Positions 7,209 to 15,030 of a stretch of 64,000 bases of DNA are shown here, in pieces. Position 1 is the stretch's first letter, and the number at the start of each line of letters is the position of its first letter. The stretch is from positions 1-64,000 of the forward strand of contig JANNRR010000125.1 of the NCBI GenBank assembly GCA_031401675.1. The letters run 5' to 3'. The translations under genes and the position numbers were made by a program. This stretch comes from JANNRR01 sp031401675. Its GTDB lineage: Bacteria > Pseudomonadota > Alphaproteobacteria > Rhodobacterales > Rhodobacteraceae. The notes under the pieces are model-generated. The model searched no databases. It saw nothing but the letters and a program-made list of their open reading frames with translations, and was not told the DNA's origin.

Positions 7209-8590
7209 TGCATGGCCTCCTTCAGGTCGGGCAGGGCCCGGGCGGCCTGACGCGGGGCCAGGCCGTAGAGCAGGATGGCAGGGCCTTCGATGCCGGCGGC
7301 AACCTCTGGCAGCAGGCGCAGCGTGGTGGCCAGCGTGCGCTGATCCGGACGCGATACGTTTTCGACCACCGTCACCGGCGTATCGGCGGCGGCACCGTGC
7401 ATCATCAGACGGCCCTGCAGGAAGCGGGCGGCGCGCTTGGCCATGTAGATGGCGGCAACCTCGCCGGGACGGGCCAGCGCTTTCCAGTCGTGATCGGCGA
7501 AACCGGCGACATCGTGGCCGGTCAGAAAGCGGACCGAGGCATTGCGGCCGCGCCGGGTCAGGCTTTGGCCGATGGCGGCGGCAGCGGCGGCGGCGGCGGT
7601 GATGCCGGGGATGACGGCATAGGACAGGCCGTGCGCGTCCAGCACCGCAATCTCCTCGTCCAGGCGGCCGAAGACGCCGCTGTCGCCGGATTTCAGGCGG
7701 ACGACGCGGCGACCCTCGCTTGCGTGGGCAATCAGGGCGGCGTTGATCTCGGCCTGCGGCGTGGTGGGGCCGAAGCCGGTCTTGCCGGCATCGATGATCA
7801 GGGCTTCGCGGCGGGCGAGGTCGAGGATGGCCGGGGTGATCAGGCGGTCATGGATCACCACGTCGGCGCGGTCGAGTGCGCGGCGGGCCTTGAGCGTCAT
7901 CAGATCGGGGTCGCCAGGACCGGCACCGACGAAATCGACATGGCCCTGCGCCGGTTCTGCCGCCAGATGCCGGGCAAGCAGGTCGTGCAGGGCCGGGGTC
8001 AGCGCCTGTTCGCCGTTGGCGAGAGCATCGGGGCCGGTGGTGGCGTAATACTCGGCCCAGAAATCGCGGCGTCTAGACCCCATGGGCAGGGCTTCGGCGG
8101 CATGGCGGAAGGATTTGCCGATGCGGGCAAGGATGCCCACGACCGGCGACAGGCGGGATTCGACATCGGCCTTGATGGCACGGGCGAGGACGGGGGCGGC
8201 ACCTTCAGTGCCGATGGCGACCACCACCGGATCACGGTCGACGATGGCCGGGGTCAGGAACTGGCTGTCGGTGAGGTTGTCGACGATGTTGACCAGCGCG
8301 CCTTCGGCCCGGGCGATGGCCGCGACGCGGGCATCCTCGGCGGCATCCCCGGTTGCGCCGTAGACGAGGGCGGCACACAGCGCATCGCCTGGAGCAAAGG
8401 CGCGGCGGATCAGCCGTATGGCGGCGACGTCTGCCAGCCGTTCGACCTCGGGCGAGGGGAATTCGGCCACAACGGTCAGGTGCGCCGTGGTCTTCAGCAG
8501 CAGGCGCAGCTTGGCAATGGCGGCGTCACCGCCCCCGGCCACCACGATGCGGCGACCGTCGATATTCAGGAAGATTGGAAAGTGGTTCAT
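7205..8590 (-). CDS. cysG: Siroheme synthase (trifunctional)
   Basis: CysG makes siroheme from uroporphyrinogen III by two methylations, an NAD-dependent oxidation and ferrochelation. The 461-residue product has an N-terminal dehydrogenase/ferrochelatase half (VVAGGGDAAIAKLRLLL, residues 17-33) and a C-terminal uroporphyrinogen methyltransferase half (VDFVGAGPGDPDLMTLKA near 218-235; RLKSGDSGVFGR; AVIPGITAAAAAA). It is the first gene of the leftward cys operon and supplies the cofactor of CysI. A palindrome lies just upstream (8611-8631), and a divergent Lrp-type regulator follows it. Confidence 0.95.
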   Translation of the reverse strand: MNHFPIFLNIDGRRIVVAGGGDAAIAKLRLLLKTTAHLTVVAEFPSPEVERLADVAAIRLIRRAFAPGDALCAALVYGATGDAAEDARVAAIARAEGALVNIVDNLTDSQFLTPAIVDRDPVVVAIGTEGAAPVLARAIKADVESRLSPVVGILARIGKSFRHAAEALPMGSRRRDFWAEYYATTGPDALANGEQALTPALHDLLARHLAAEPAQGHVDFVGAGPGDPDLMTLKARRALDRADVVIHDRLITPAILDLARREALIIDAGKTGFGPTTPQAEINAALIAHASEGRRVVRLKSGDSGVFGRLDEEIAVLDAHGLSYAVIPGITAAAAAAAAIGQSLTRRGRNASVRFLTGHDVAGFADHDWKALARPGEVAAIYMAKRAARFLQGRLMMHGAAADTPVTVVENVSRPDQRTLATTLRLLPEVAAGIEGPAILLYGLAPRQAARALPDLKEAMQ

Positions 8591-8610
8591 GGGATTCCGC
8601 CGGTTTCAGG

Positions 8611-8631
8611 GGAGAATATAGGATATTTTCC
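8611..8631. promoter_or_regulatory. Imperfect palindrome in the cysG / Lrp-type regulator divergent promoter
   Basis: A 21-bp dyad, GGAGAATAT - AGG - ATATTTTCC, has 8 of 9 arm positions symmetric and starts 20 bases upstream of the cysG ATG. AT-rich dyads of this kind fit Lrp/AsnC-type operators. The binder is inferred to be the divergent regulator at 8725. Confidence 0.5.
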
Positions 8632-8724
8632 TGCTTTTCCGCCAGAGACCCTTGCAGATAAGGAAGATTGTTCTGTATTCAGGTGGGAGAGCACTGGCTG
8701 TTCCGGTTTGGGGAGAAAAGGCGA

Positions 8725-9186
8725 ATGGCGTTCCGCTTGGACGAGATGGACCGGAAAATCCTTGGCGAGTTGCAGCAGGATGCCAGCCAGTCGCTGGACG
8801 AAATTGCCCGCAAGGTCGGGTCATCGAAGACCCCGGTCTGGAACCGCGTGCGCAAGTTGCGCGAGGCCGGGGTGGTGCTGCGGACGACGGCGGTGCTGGA
8901 CCCGGAAGCCTTGGGGCTGGAGGCGTGTTTCTTTGTGCTGATAAGGACTTCTGAGCACGAGGCGGAATGGCAGAAGAAGTTCCTGCGGGTGCTGCAGGAT
9001 CGCCCGGAAGTGCTGGAGGCGCACCGGTTGGCGGGGGATATCGATTACATCCTGAAGGTGCGGGTGGCGAACGCGCGCGCCTATGACACGTTCTATCAGG
9101 CACTGATTTCCGAGGTGCGGATCTACAATGTGACGGCTTTGCTGAGCATGGAAGAGATCAAGTCGACGACGATCCTGCCACTTTAG
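8725..9186 (+). CDS. Lrp/AsnC family transcriptional regulator
   Basis: The 153-residue product has an N-terminal winged helix-turn-helix (LDEMDRKILGELQQDASQSL, then EIARKVGSSKTPVWNRVRKL) and a C-terminal RAM/AsnC effector domain (DIDYILKVRVANARAYDTFY). The chosen ATG follows GGGAGAAAAGG; the longer frame from 8668 has no support. Divergent placement against the cys operon suggests that it senses an amino acid, perhaps cysteine or a precursor, and controls sulfate assimilation. Lrp-type proteins usually bind dyads like the one at 8611-8631. Confidence 0.9.
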   Translation: MAFRLDEMDRKILGELQQDASQSLDEIARKVGSSKTPVWNRVRKLREAGVVLRTTAVLDPEALGLEACFFVLIRTSEHEAEWQKKFLRVLQDRPEVLEAHRLAGDIDYILKVRVANARAYDTFYQALISEVRIYNVTALLSMEEIKSTTILPL

Positions 9187-9189
9187 AGC

Positions 9190-9250
9190 CGGGGGGCGTT
9201 GCCCCCTCGCGCTTTGCGCTCACCCCCGGGATATTCGAGGAACAAAGAAA
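9190..9250 (+). repeat. Dispersed intergenic element, copy 1
   Basis: A GC hairpin (GGGGGCGTTGCCCCC) is followed by CCCCGGGATATTCGAGG and AACAAAG. Related copies occur at 21503, 27382, 36621, 49591, 54739, 54845 and 57981, all in this orientation. This copy sits between the convergent 3' ends of the Lrp-type gene and the P450 gene and probably acts at least as a terminator. Confidence 0.65.
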
Positions 9251-9259
9251 GCTGCAGGG

Positions 9260-10456
9260 TCAGGCAGACAGCATCAGCCGGTCAAGGCCGTGGAAATGGA
9301 AGATGTCGCGGTACTTTGGCGGATCAACGATGCGGAGGCCGGGCAGTCGGTCAAACAGGATCGGCAGGGCGATTTGCAATTCCAGCCGGGCCAGCGGCGC
9401 ACCGACACAGAAATGCAGGCCGGCGCCGAAGGCGAGGTGCGGTTTTTGCGGTCGGGCCGGGTCGAAGCGGTGCGGGTCGGCGAACATGTCGGGGTCGCGA
9501 CCGGCAGCGGCCAAGAGGCAGCCGACGCGGTCGCCCCGGCGAAACCGGTGGCCCATGACCTCGACATCCTCGTAGGTGTGACGGGTGAAGAGGTGCAGCG
9601 GCGGATCGTAGCGCAGTATCTCCTCGACGGTGGCGTCGATGGCGTCGGGGCCAAGTGTGTCGGAGCCGAGGTCCGTGGCCAGGCTGCCCGCCTCGAGCAG
9701 GGCTTTGACGCCGTTGCCGATGGTGTGCACTGTCGCCTCGTGCCCGGCATTCAGCAACAGGATGCAGGTGGTGATCAGCTCGTCCGTGGACAGCCGGTCG
9801 CCGTCGGCTTCGGCGGCGATCAGGTGGGTGATCAGGTCGTCGGCGGGGCGGGTCCGGCGTTCTGCGATGTAGCCGCGCAGGAAGCCGGTAAAGCTTTCGG
9901 TGGCTGCAACGGCGCGGTCCTCGACCGTGCGACTGCGACCGGTAATGTACATCTGAACCATGGCGTTGGACCAGCGCAAGAGATCGGGGGCCATGTCCTC
10001 GGGGACGCCAAGCAGGCGGGCGATGATGATCACGGGGAGCTTCTGGGCGAGACCGGGCAGCAGGTCGAACGGGCCGAAGGGCAGGTCGTCGATCAACTGA
10101 TGTGTCAGGGCGGTGATTTCGGGGGCAAGCGCGGCGATGCGGCGCGAGGTGAAGGCGCGCAGCACCAGACCGCGCAGCCTTGTGTGGCGCGGCGGTTCCA
10201 GTTCCAGCATCGAATGCGCCTCGACGGCATAGAACGGAGCAAGGTGCGGCGGGATGGGTTTGCGCGTCTGGACCGGCTCCTCGCGCCCGAAGCGGCGGTC
10301 GCGCAGGATGGCAGAGACGGCAGCGTAGCTGGTGGCCATTGGCAGGTCATATTCCTGCCAGTGCACGATCTGGCCAGCGGCGCGGGCACGGTCGTAGAAG
10401 CGGTAGGGATCCTGCACAAATCCGGGGTCGGTCGGCGACTGCGACAGGCTTTTCAT
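9260..10456 (-). CDS. Cytochrome P450 (class I, bacterial type)
   Basis: The 398-residue soluble monooxygenase has the heme-thiolate loop FGAGLHFCVGAPLARLE with the axial Cys, the ExxR motif in EEILRYDPP, and an I-helix AGHEATVHT where the usual acid-alcohol pair is E-A-T. The HTRLRG segment (SMLELEPPRHTRLRG) is also typical. No ferredoxin partner is adjacent. The substrate cannot be read from the sequence. The gene starts 13 bases after the EamA gene ends on the same strand, so the two may be co-transcribed. Confidence 0.95.
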   Translation of the reverse strand: MKSLSQSPTDPGFVQDPYRFYDRARAAGQIVHWQEYDLPMATSYAAVSAILRDRRFGREEPVQTRKPIPPHLAPFYAVEAHSMLELEPPRHTRLRGLVLRAFTSRRIAALAPEITALTHQLIDDLPFGPFDLLPGLAQKLPVIIIARLLGVPEDMAPDLLRWSNAMVQMYITGRSRTVEDRAVAATESFTGFLRGYIAERRTRPADDLITHLIAAEADGDRLSTDELITTCILLLNAGHEATVHTIGNGVKALLEAGSLATDLGSDTLGPDAIDATVEEILRYDPPLHLFTRHTYEDVEVMGHRFRRGDRVGCLLAAAGRDPDMFADPHRFDPARPQKPHLAFGAGLHFCVGAPLARLELQIALPILFDRLPGLRIVDPPKYRDIFHFHGLDRLMLSA

Positions 10457-10469
10457 CGGTTCACCGCTT

Positions 10470-11393
10470 CTATTGCCGGGACTGCGGCAACGGGATCAGG
10501 CCCTGTGCCACCAGAACGCCGATGCCAACGACGGCTGCGCCAAGCGCCTGTGTCCAGTTCCATGCGCTGCCAAGTGCGTAAAGGAAGATCATGACGTAAA
10601 ACGGCGCGGCGTTCAGGTGCAGGCTGGACATGGCGATGCCGATCCGGCCGACCGACATGATCCACAAGAGCTGGCTGAGCGCGATGGAGCCGATCCCGAA
10701 CAAAGCCAGCGCCGCCAGTTCCCGTGGCCCGATGGCAGCCCATTCCGGGGTCTGGCCGCCGAGCAGGGTGTGGGCGGCTGCGGCGGCTGCGGTGACGATT
10801 GCAGCACCGGTGACAGTGATGGCGGTGCGACCAAGCGGGGTCAGGCCGGGAAAGGCGGTCACCGTGGCGCGCGAGCCCCAGGTATAGGCGATGACCGAAC
10901 TGAGGGCGGCAAGCGCGCCGAGGCCAAGGGCCAGATCGCCCATGGCGGCAGCATAGGCGCAAAGCCCTCCGGCGAGGCTGAGGAAAAGGCCCAGCACCAG
11001 GCGACGCGTGATCTTGCGCCCGTCCAGCAGCGCCTCGAGCGCGATCCCGGCCACCGGGGCCATGGCGCTGATGACCGCAACTGTGACAGCCCCGGTTTGC
11101 GACTGGGCATAGATCAGCAGCATCGAGCCGATGCCGAGGCAGATGCCGCCGACGGCAAGGCCGCGGCCCCAGTGTGCACCAAGGACAACGCGCCCGCCGT
11201 CGACAAGCCACCACAGCGGCAACATGACGGCAGCGGCAAGGGCAAGACGCAGGGCCGCAAGCGGGATCGGCGGGATCAGCGGGATCAGCACGTCGGCGGC
11301 CGGCAGACCGGCGGCCCAGACCAGCATGGAGGCCATGCAGATCAGGTTGGCAGCAAGAATGCCGATGGGGGCGGCGGGGGTCAGGGCGGTCAT
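10470..11393 (-). CDS. EamA/DMT-family inner-membrane transporter
   Basis: The 307-residue product has about ten hydrophobic segments in two EamA repeats, the drug/metabolite transporter fold. Recognisable parts are ISAMAPVAGIALEALLDGRK at the end of the first repeat and GIAMSSLHLNAAPFYVMIF in the second. Such proteins usually export metabolites or amino acids; the substrate is unknown. The start at ATG 11393 (MTALTPAAPIGI) was chosen because the 18 upstream residues are not membrane-like. It precedes the P450 gene closely. Confidence 0.88.
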   Translation of the reverse strand: MTALTPAAPIGILAANLICMASMLVWAAGLPAADVLIPLIPPIPLAALRLALAAAVMLPLWWLVDGGRVVLGAHWGRGLAVGGICLGIGSMLLIYAQSQTGAVTVAVISAMAPVAGIALEALLDGRKITRRLVLGLFLSLAGGLCAYAAAMGDLALGLGALAALSSVIAYTWGSRATVTAFPGLTPLGRTAITVTGAAIVTAAAAAAHTLLGGQTPEWAAIGPRELAALALFGIGSIALSQLLWIMSVGRIGIAMSSLHLNAAPFYVMIFLYALGSAWNWTQALGAAVVGIGVLVAQGLIPLPQSRQ

Positions 11394-11475
11394 CCGCAGT
11401 CCTTCGGAAAGTGGTGCGGGCAGGATCATCGATTGCAAGGCGGGCAAACCGTCTGTGCGCGACAGGCGACCTGCC

Positions 11476-12222
11476 TCAGGCGGCGGAAAGTGCCGCGATG
11501 ATCGCGCCGAAGTCGGCGGCTTTCAGGCTGGCGCCGCCGACCAGCGCGCCATCGACATCGGGCAGAGCGAATATCTCGGCAGCGTTGCCGGGTTTGACCG
11601 AGCCGCCATACAGCAGGCGGAAGCTGTCGGCGTCGGGACCGAAGCGGGCGATGAGGCGGGCACGGATGTCGCGGTGCACTTCGGCGATTTCGGGCAGGGT
11701 CGGGGTGCGGCCGGTGCCGATGGCCCAGACCGGTTCATAGGCGACAACGGTGTTGGCGCCGGTCGCGGTGTCGGGGATCGAGCCTGCCAGTTGCGCGGCG
11801 ATGACGGCGAGGGCGGAGCCGTCGTTGCGCTGGCCTTCGGTTTCACCGACGCAGATCACCGCGATCAGCCCGGCGGCAAGGGCTGCGGTGGCCTTGGCGC
11901 GGACCGTTGCATCGGTTTCATGATGATCAGCGCGGCGTTCGGAATGGCCGACGATCACGTGGCTGGCCCCGGCGTCCTTCAGCATCGGTGCCGAGACGTC
12001 GCCGGTATGGGCACCGGACGCCTTGGGGTGGCAATCCTGCGCGCCGGTGACGATGGGTTTGCCCCCGGTGGCCAGGGCCATTTGCGCGATCAGGGTGGCG
12101 GGCGGGCAGATCAGGATATCGACGATGGGTGCGGGAAAGGCGGCGGCGAGCGTTGCAACCTCGGCCAGGCTGGCAGTGGTGCCGTTCATCTTCCAGTTTC
12201 CGGCGGCGAGTTTGCGGCGCAT
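11476..12222 (-). CDS. tpiA: Triosephosphate isomerase
   Basis: The enzyme interconverts dihydroxyacetone phosphate and glyceraldehyde-3-phosphate. The 248-residue product has the N-terminal Asn/Lys pair in RKLAAGNWKMNG, the catalytic His in VIVGHSERR, the catalytic Glu in VVAYEPVWAIGTG, and the phosphate-binding LLYGGSVKPGN and GALVGGASLK. The length equals the family norm. The ATG at 12222 was chosen because the in-frame extension upstream (41 residues) is Pro/Ala-rich and absent from the family. Confidence 0.97.
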   Translation of the reverse strand: MRRKLAAGNWKMNGTTASLAEVATLAAAFPAPIVDILICPPATLIAQMALATGGKPIVTGAQDCHPKASGAHTGDVSAPMLKDAGASHVIVGHSERRADHHETDATVRAKATAALAAGLIAVICVGETEGQRNDGSALAVIAAQLAGSIPDTATGANTVVAYEPVWAIGTGRTPTLPEIAEVHRDIRARLIARFGPDADSFRLLYGGSVKPGNAAEIFALPDVDGALVGGASLKAADFGAIIAALSAA

Positions 12223-12501
12223 GGCGGCCCCTTTTGAGCGTGGTTTCGGGGAACCTGATACCGGCTCTGCGGCGACGATGCCAGCGGTCAGAGGTGCCGG
12301 TGCCGCCGGTTGCAGGGGCGACAGAACGCGGGGTTGCCCGGTCAAGGCTTGGTCGGCCGACGGATCCGCCGCAACGTCGCGTCCTTGATCTGTTGCAGTT
12401 GGTGCCGGCCTTGCAGACTGGCGGTAGCCCTCGTACGGGACGACGTCAGACCAGCCTCGGCCCGTGCTTGATCGGGACCGGCGGACAAGGACCGCTTTCA
12501 G

Positions 12502-12867
12502 TCAGCCTTTGGCTGGCGGGGTTTCGGCGAATTTCACCGACTCGCCGCAGCCACAGGCGTCGACCACGTTCGGATTGCGGAACTTGAAGCCGGATTCGAG
12601 CAGCGTGGTTTCATAGTCGATTTCGGTGCCGAACAGGAACATCTGCGCCATCGGCGCGATCATCACCCGCGCGCCGTCCTGTTCCACGGTTTCGTCGAGC
12701 GGATTGACCGCAGATACATAGTCCATGGTGTATTCCATGCCGGCGCAACCGCCCTTTTTCACGCCGATCCGCAGGCCCTGCGAGCCCTGGCGGGTCATCA
12801 GCGCCGCGATCCGGGCTGCGGCTTTCGGAGTGATGGTCACGGCCTGCTTGCCGGGGATGCCGAACAT
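12502..12867 (-). CDS. HesB/IscA-type iron-sulfur carrier (SufA/ErpA-like)
   Basis: A-type carriers deliver [Fe-S] clusters to apoproteins. The 121-residue product has the three conserved Cys: one in KKGGCAGMEY and two in the ACGCGES tail. The fold segments ITPKAAARIAALM and DGARVMIAPMAQMFLFGTEID match. It follows sufT by 54 bases on the same strand, which supports a SufA/ErpA-type role in the SUF pathway. Core suf genes are not in the window. Confidence 0.93.
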   Translation of the reverse strand: MFGIPGKQAVTITPKAAARIAALMTRQGSQGLRIGVKKGGCAGMEYTMDYVSAVNPLDETVEQDGARVMIAPMAQMFLFGTEIDYETTLLESGFKFRNPNVVDACGCGESVKFAETPPAKG

Positions 12868-12921
12868 CGGGATGTTCCTTTTTTCTATTCATACATAAGA
12901 GTTTGGCGGTCGAAGCTCAAG

Positions 12922-13302
12922 CTACATGAACCCCAATTCCAGCCGGGCCTCGTCGGACATCATGTCCATGCCCCATTGCGGCTCGAAGGTCATGGCGACG
13001 TTCACCTGTTTCACGCCGGCCACCGGTTCGATCGCATCGGCCACCCAGCCGGGCATTTCGCCGGCCACCGGGCAGCCGGGGGCGGTCAGGGTCATGGTGA
13101 CCTGAACCTCGTTTTCCTGCGAGATATCGATGGTGTAGACCAGCCCCAGATCATAAATGTTCACCGGAATCTCGGGGTCATAGACCGTGCGGCAGGCATC
13201 GACGACCGACGCATAGAGCGGGTGGTCGGTGGTGGAGGGGGCGATCAGGGGGATGCCCTCCAGCTTTTCGCCTTCCAGCTTTGCGGCTGTATGACTGGTC
13301 AT
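12922..13302 (-). CDS. sufT: SUF system Fe-S assembly protein SufT (DUF59)
   Basis: SufT-type DUF59/MIP18 proteins help mature Fe-S proteins. The 126-residue product carries the family core VYDPEIPVNIYDLGLVYTID (about residues 40-59), MTLTAPGCPVAGEMPGW with the conserved Cys, and VAMTFEPQWGMDMMSDEAR. The ATG at 13302 was used; the longer frame upstream is a Pro/Arg-rich shadow. It is upstream of the HesB gene and probably in one operon with it. Confidence 0.92.
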   Translation of the reverse strand: MTSHTAAKLEGEKLEGIPLIAPSTTDHPLYASVVDACRTVYDPEIPVNIYDLGLVYTIDISQENEVQVTMTLTAPGCPVAGEMPGWVADAIEPVAGVKQVNVAMTFEPQWGMDMMSDEARLELGFM

Positions 13303-13522
13303 CTTGGCCTCGCGGATATGTTGACAGAAGATATAAGGATTAACCCGGGCCGCGTCCAGTCCCGGAAGATCGGCAGGAATGCGGGATGACGGCGGAAAGC
13401 GAAGGCGCTGGTACTGCCCGGGGCCCGATGTGCTGCGGACCAGGCTTGGCATTTGGTTTGAACAAGGCGGCAACCGGCGGATGCCGGACCGGACCGCGCC
13501 AGCACGTGCGGCCGCCGGAATG

Positions 13523-14932
13523 TCAGGGACGGGCGCGGCGGCGCGGGATGGTGGGGCGGGCGTGACGCTCGATGTCGTCGAACAGATGTGCGGCGACGTT
13601 GCGGCCAGAGGCACCCTCGATGCCTTCGAACCCGGGCGAGGAGTTGACCTCCAGCACTTTCGGGCCGTCGGAGGCGCGCAACAGATCGACCCCGGCAAGG
13701 TTCAGACCGAAGGCGCGGGCGGCACGAACCGCCATGTCACGCTCGGCCTTGCTGATCCTGACCTTTTCGGCCTTGCCACCCTGATGCAGGTTGGACCGGA
13801 ACTCGCCCGGTTCCGCCACCCGGCGCATGGCGGCGACCACCCGGCCACCGACGACGAGGCAGCGGATATCCTCGCCCGCCGCTTCCTTCACGAAGTGTTG
13901 CACCAGAAAGTTGGCTTTGAGCCCGCGAAACGCCGAAATCACCGATTGCGCCGCCTTCTTGGTTTCGGCCAGCACCACGCCCTTGCCTTGGCTGCTTTCC
14001 AAGAGCTTCACCACCAGCGGCGCGTTGCCGACGAGCGCCATCAGGTTGTCGGTATCCTTGGGGCTGGAGGCGAAGGCGGTGGCGGGCATGTCGATGTGGT
14101 AGCGGGCCAGAATCTGGTGGGCATGCAACTTGTCGCGGCTGGCGAGGATGCCTTCGGCCGGGTTCACCACATAGGTGCCGGACTGTTCGAACTGCCGGAT
14201 CACGGCGGCACCGTAGGCGGTGACCGAAACGCCGATGCGCGGGATGATCGCGTCGTAGTGCGGCAGGCGCATGCCGTCGTAATGCACCTCGGGCGACAGG
14301 GCGTTGATCGCCATATAGCAGCGGGTGGTATCGATCACCTCGACCACGTGGCCGCGAGCTTCGCCTTCGGCGACGATGCGTTTGGTGGAGTAGGCACCGC
14401 CTTCGCGGCTGAGCACGGCGATGCGCAGCGTCCGCGCCGGGGCCTGGGTCTGGATGGCCGACGTCAGGTAGCCGTCGTAGCGCAGTTCCGGCTGGCAGAA
14501 GCTTTCGCCGGGCACGATCACCACATCCTCGGCCAGGCCCTGACGGCCAAGGAGCATGCGGTAGCTCATGGCGCCGCGGTCGGTCAGCGTCAGTTCGATC
14601 GGCCAGCGCCGCACCCCGACCGTCACCTGGCTGCGGATGACATAGCGGTACTCGACGTCGCCGTTGGACGACATCACCTCGCGCCGGTCGATCACTTCGG
14701 CGGAACAGGGGATGGTCACATCGGTGCGGCCCGGAATCGGATGCACGGCAAAGCGCACATGCGGAGCCCGGGCCGGGCCGAACGGTTCGATGTCGAAGGC
14801 ATGCAGCGACGAGGTCTTGGCCCCGGTATCCACTTTGGCTTTCAGGGCGGGCAGGCCAAGATCGGGCAGGGACACCCACTCCTCCCATCCAAGACGGAAC
14901 TGCTCGGAAAGTTCGGTGACCATATCCTTCAT
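13523..14932 (-). CDS. RimB-RimK fusion: ATP-dependent zinc peptidase domain plus ATP-grasp glutamate ligase
   Basis: The 469-residue protein joins two domains that are often separate. Residues 12-145 are a retropepsin-like RimB domain with the aspartate motif KAKVDTGAKTSSLHAF. Residues 165-460 are a RimK-type ATP-grasp ligase (PLVVKLLESSQGKGVVLAET as the ATP-binding loop; VLEVNSSPGFEGIEG with the metal-binding Glu and Asn). RimK adds glutamates to ribosomal protein S6 and makes poly-glutamate; RimB processes the tail. The exact start may be ATG 14932 or ATG 14923. It is divergent from tgt. Confidence 0.93.
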   Translation of the reverse strand: MKDMVTELSEQFRLGWEEWVSLPDLGLPALKAKVDTGAKTSSLHAFDIEPFGPARAPHVRFAVHPIPGRTDVTIPCSAEVIDRREVMSSNGDVEYRYVIRSQVTVGVRRWPIELTLTDRGAMSYRMLLGRQGLAEDVVIVPGESFCQPELRYDGYLTSAIQTQAPARTLRIAVLSREGGAYSTKRIVAEGEARGHVVEVIDTTRCYMAINALSPEVHYDGMRLPHYDAIIPRIGVSVTAYGAAVIRQFEQSGTYVVNPAEGILASRDKLHAHQILARYHIDMPATAFASSPKDTDNLMALVGNAPLVVKLLESSQGKGVVLAETKKAAQSVISAFRGLKANFLVQHFVKEAAGEDIRCLVVGGRVVAAMRRVAEPGEFRSNLHQGGKAEKVRISKAERDMAVRAARAFGLNLAGVDLLRASDGPKVLEVNSSPGFEGIEGASGRNVAAHLFDDIERHARPTIPRRRARP

Positions 14933-15030
14933 ACCCGTCTCTCCTTGGCTTTTGCCGGGAAAAGCCTATCAACTGGCGCGCCTGATCCCCGAGCGGGCTT
15001 GAACTCGGGCAGGACGGGCCGAGATGCAAG

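Noticed and set aside
7208..8941. 577-codon open frame on the + strand
   Set aside because: It is antisense to cysG and runs into the Lrp-type gene in another frame. Long stop-free antisense frames are expected in GC-rich DNA.
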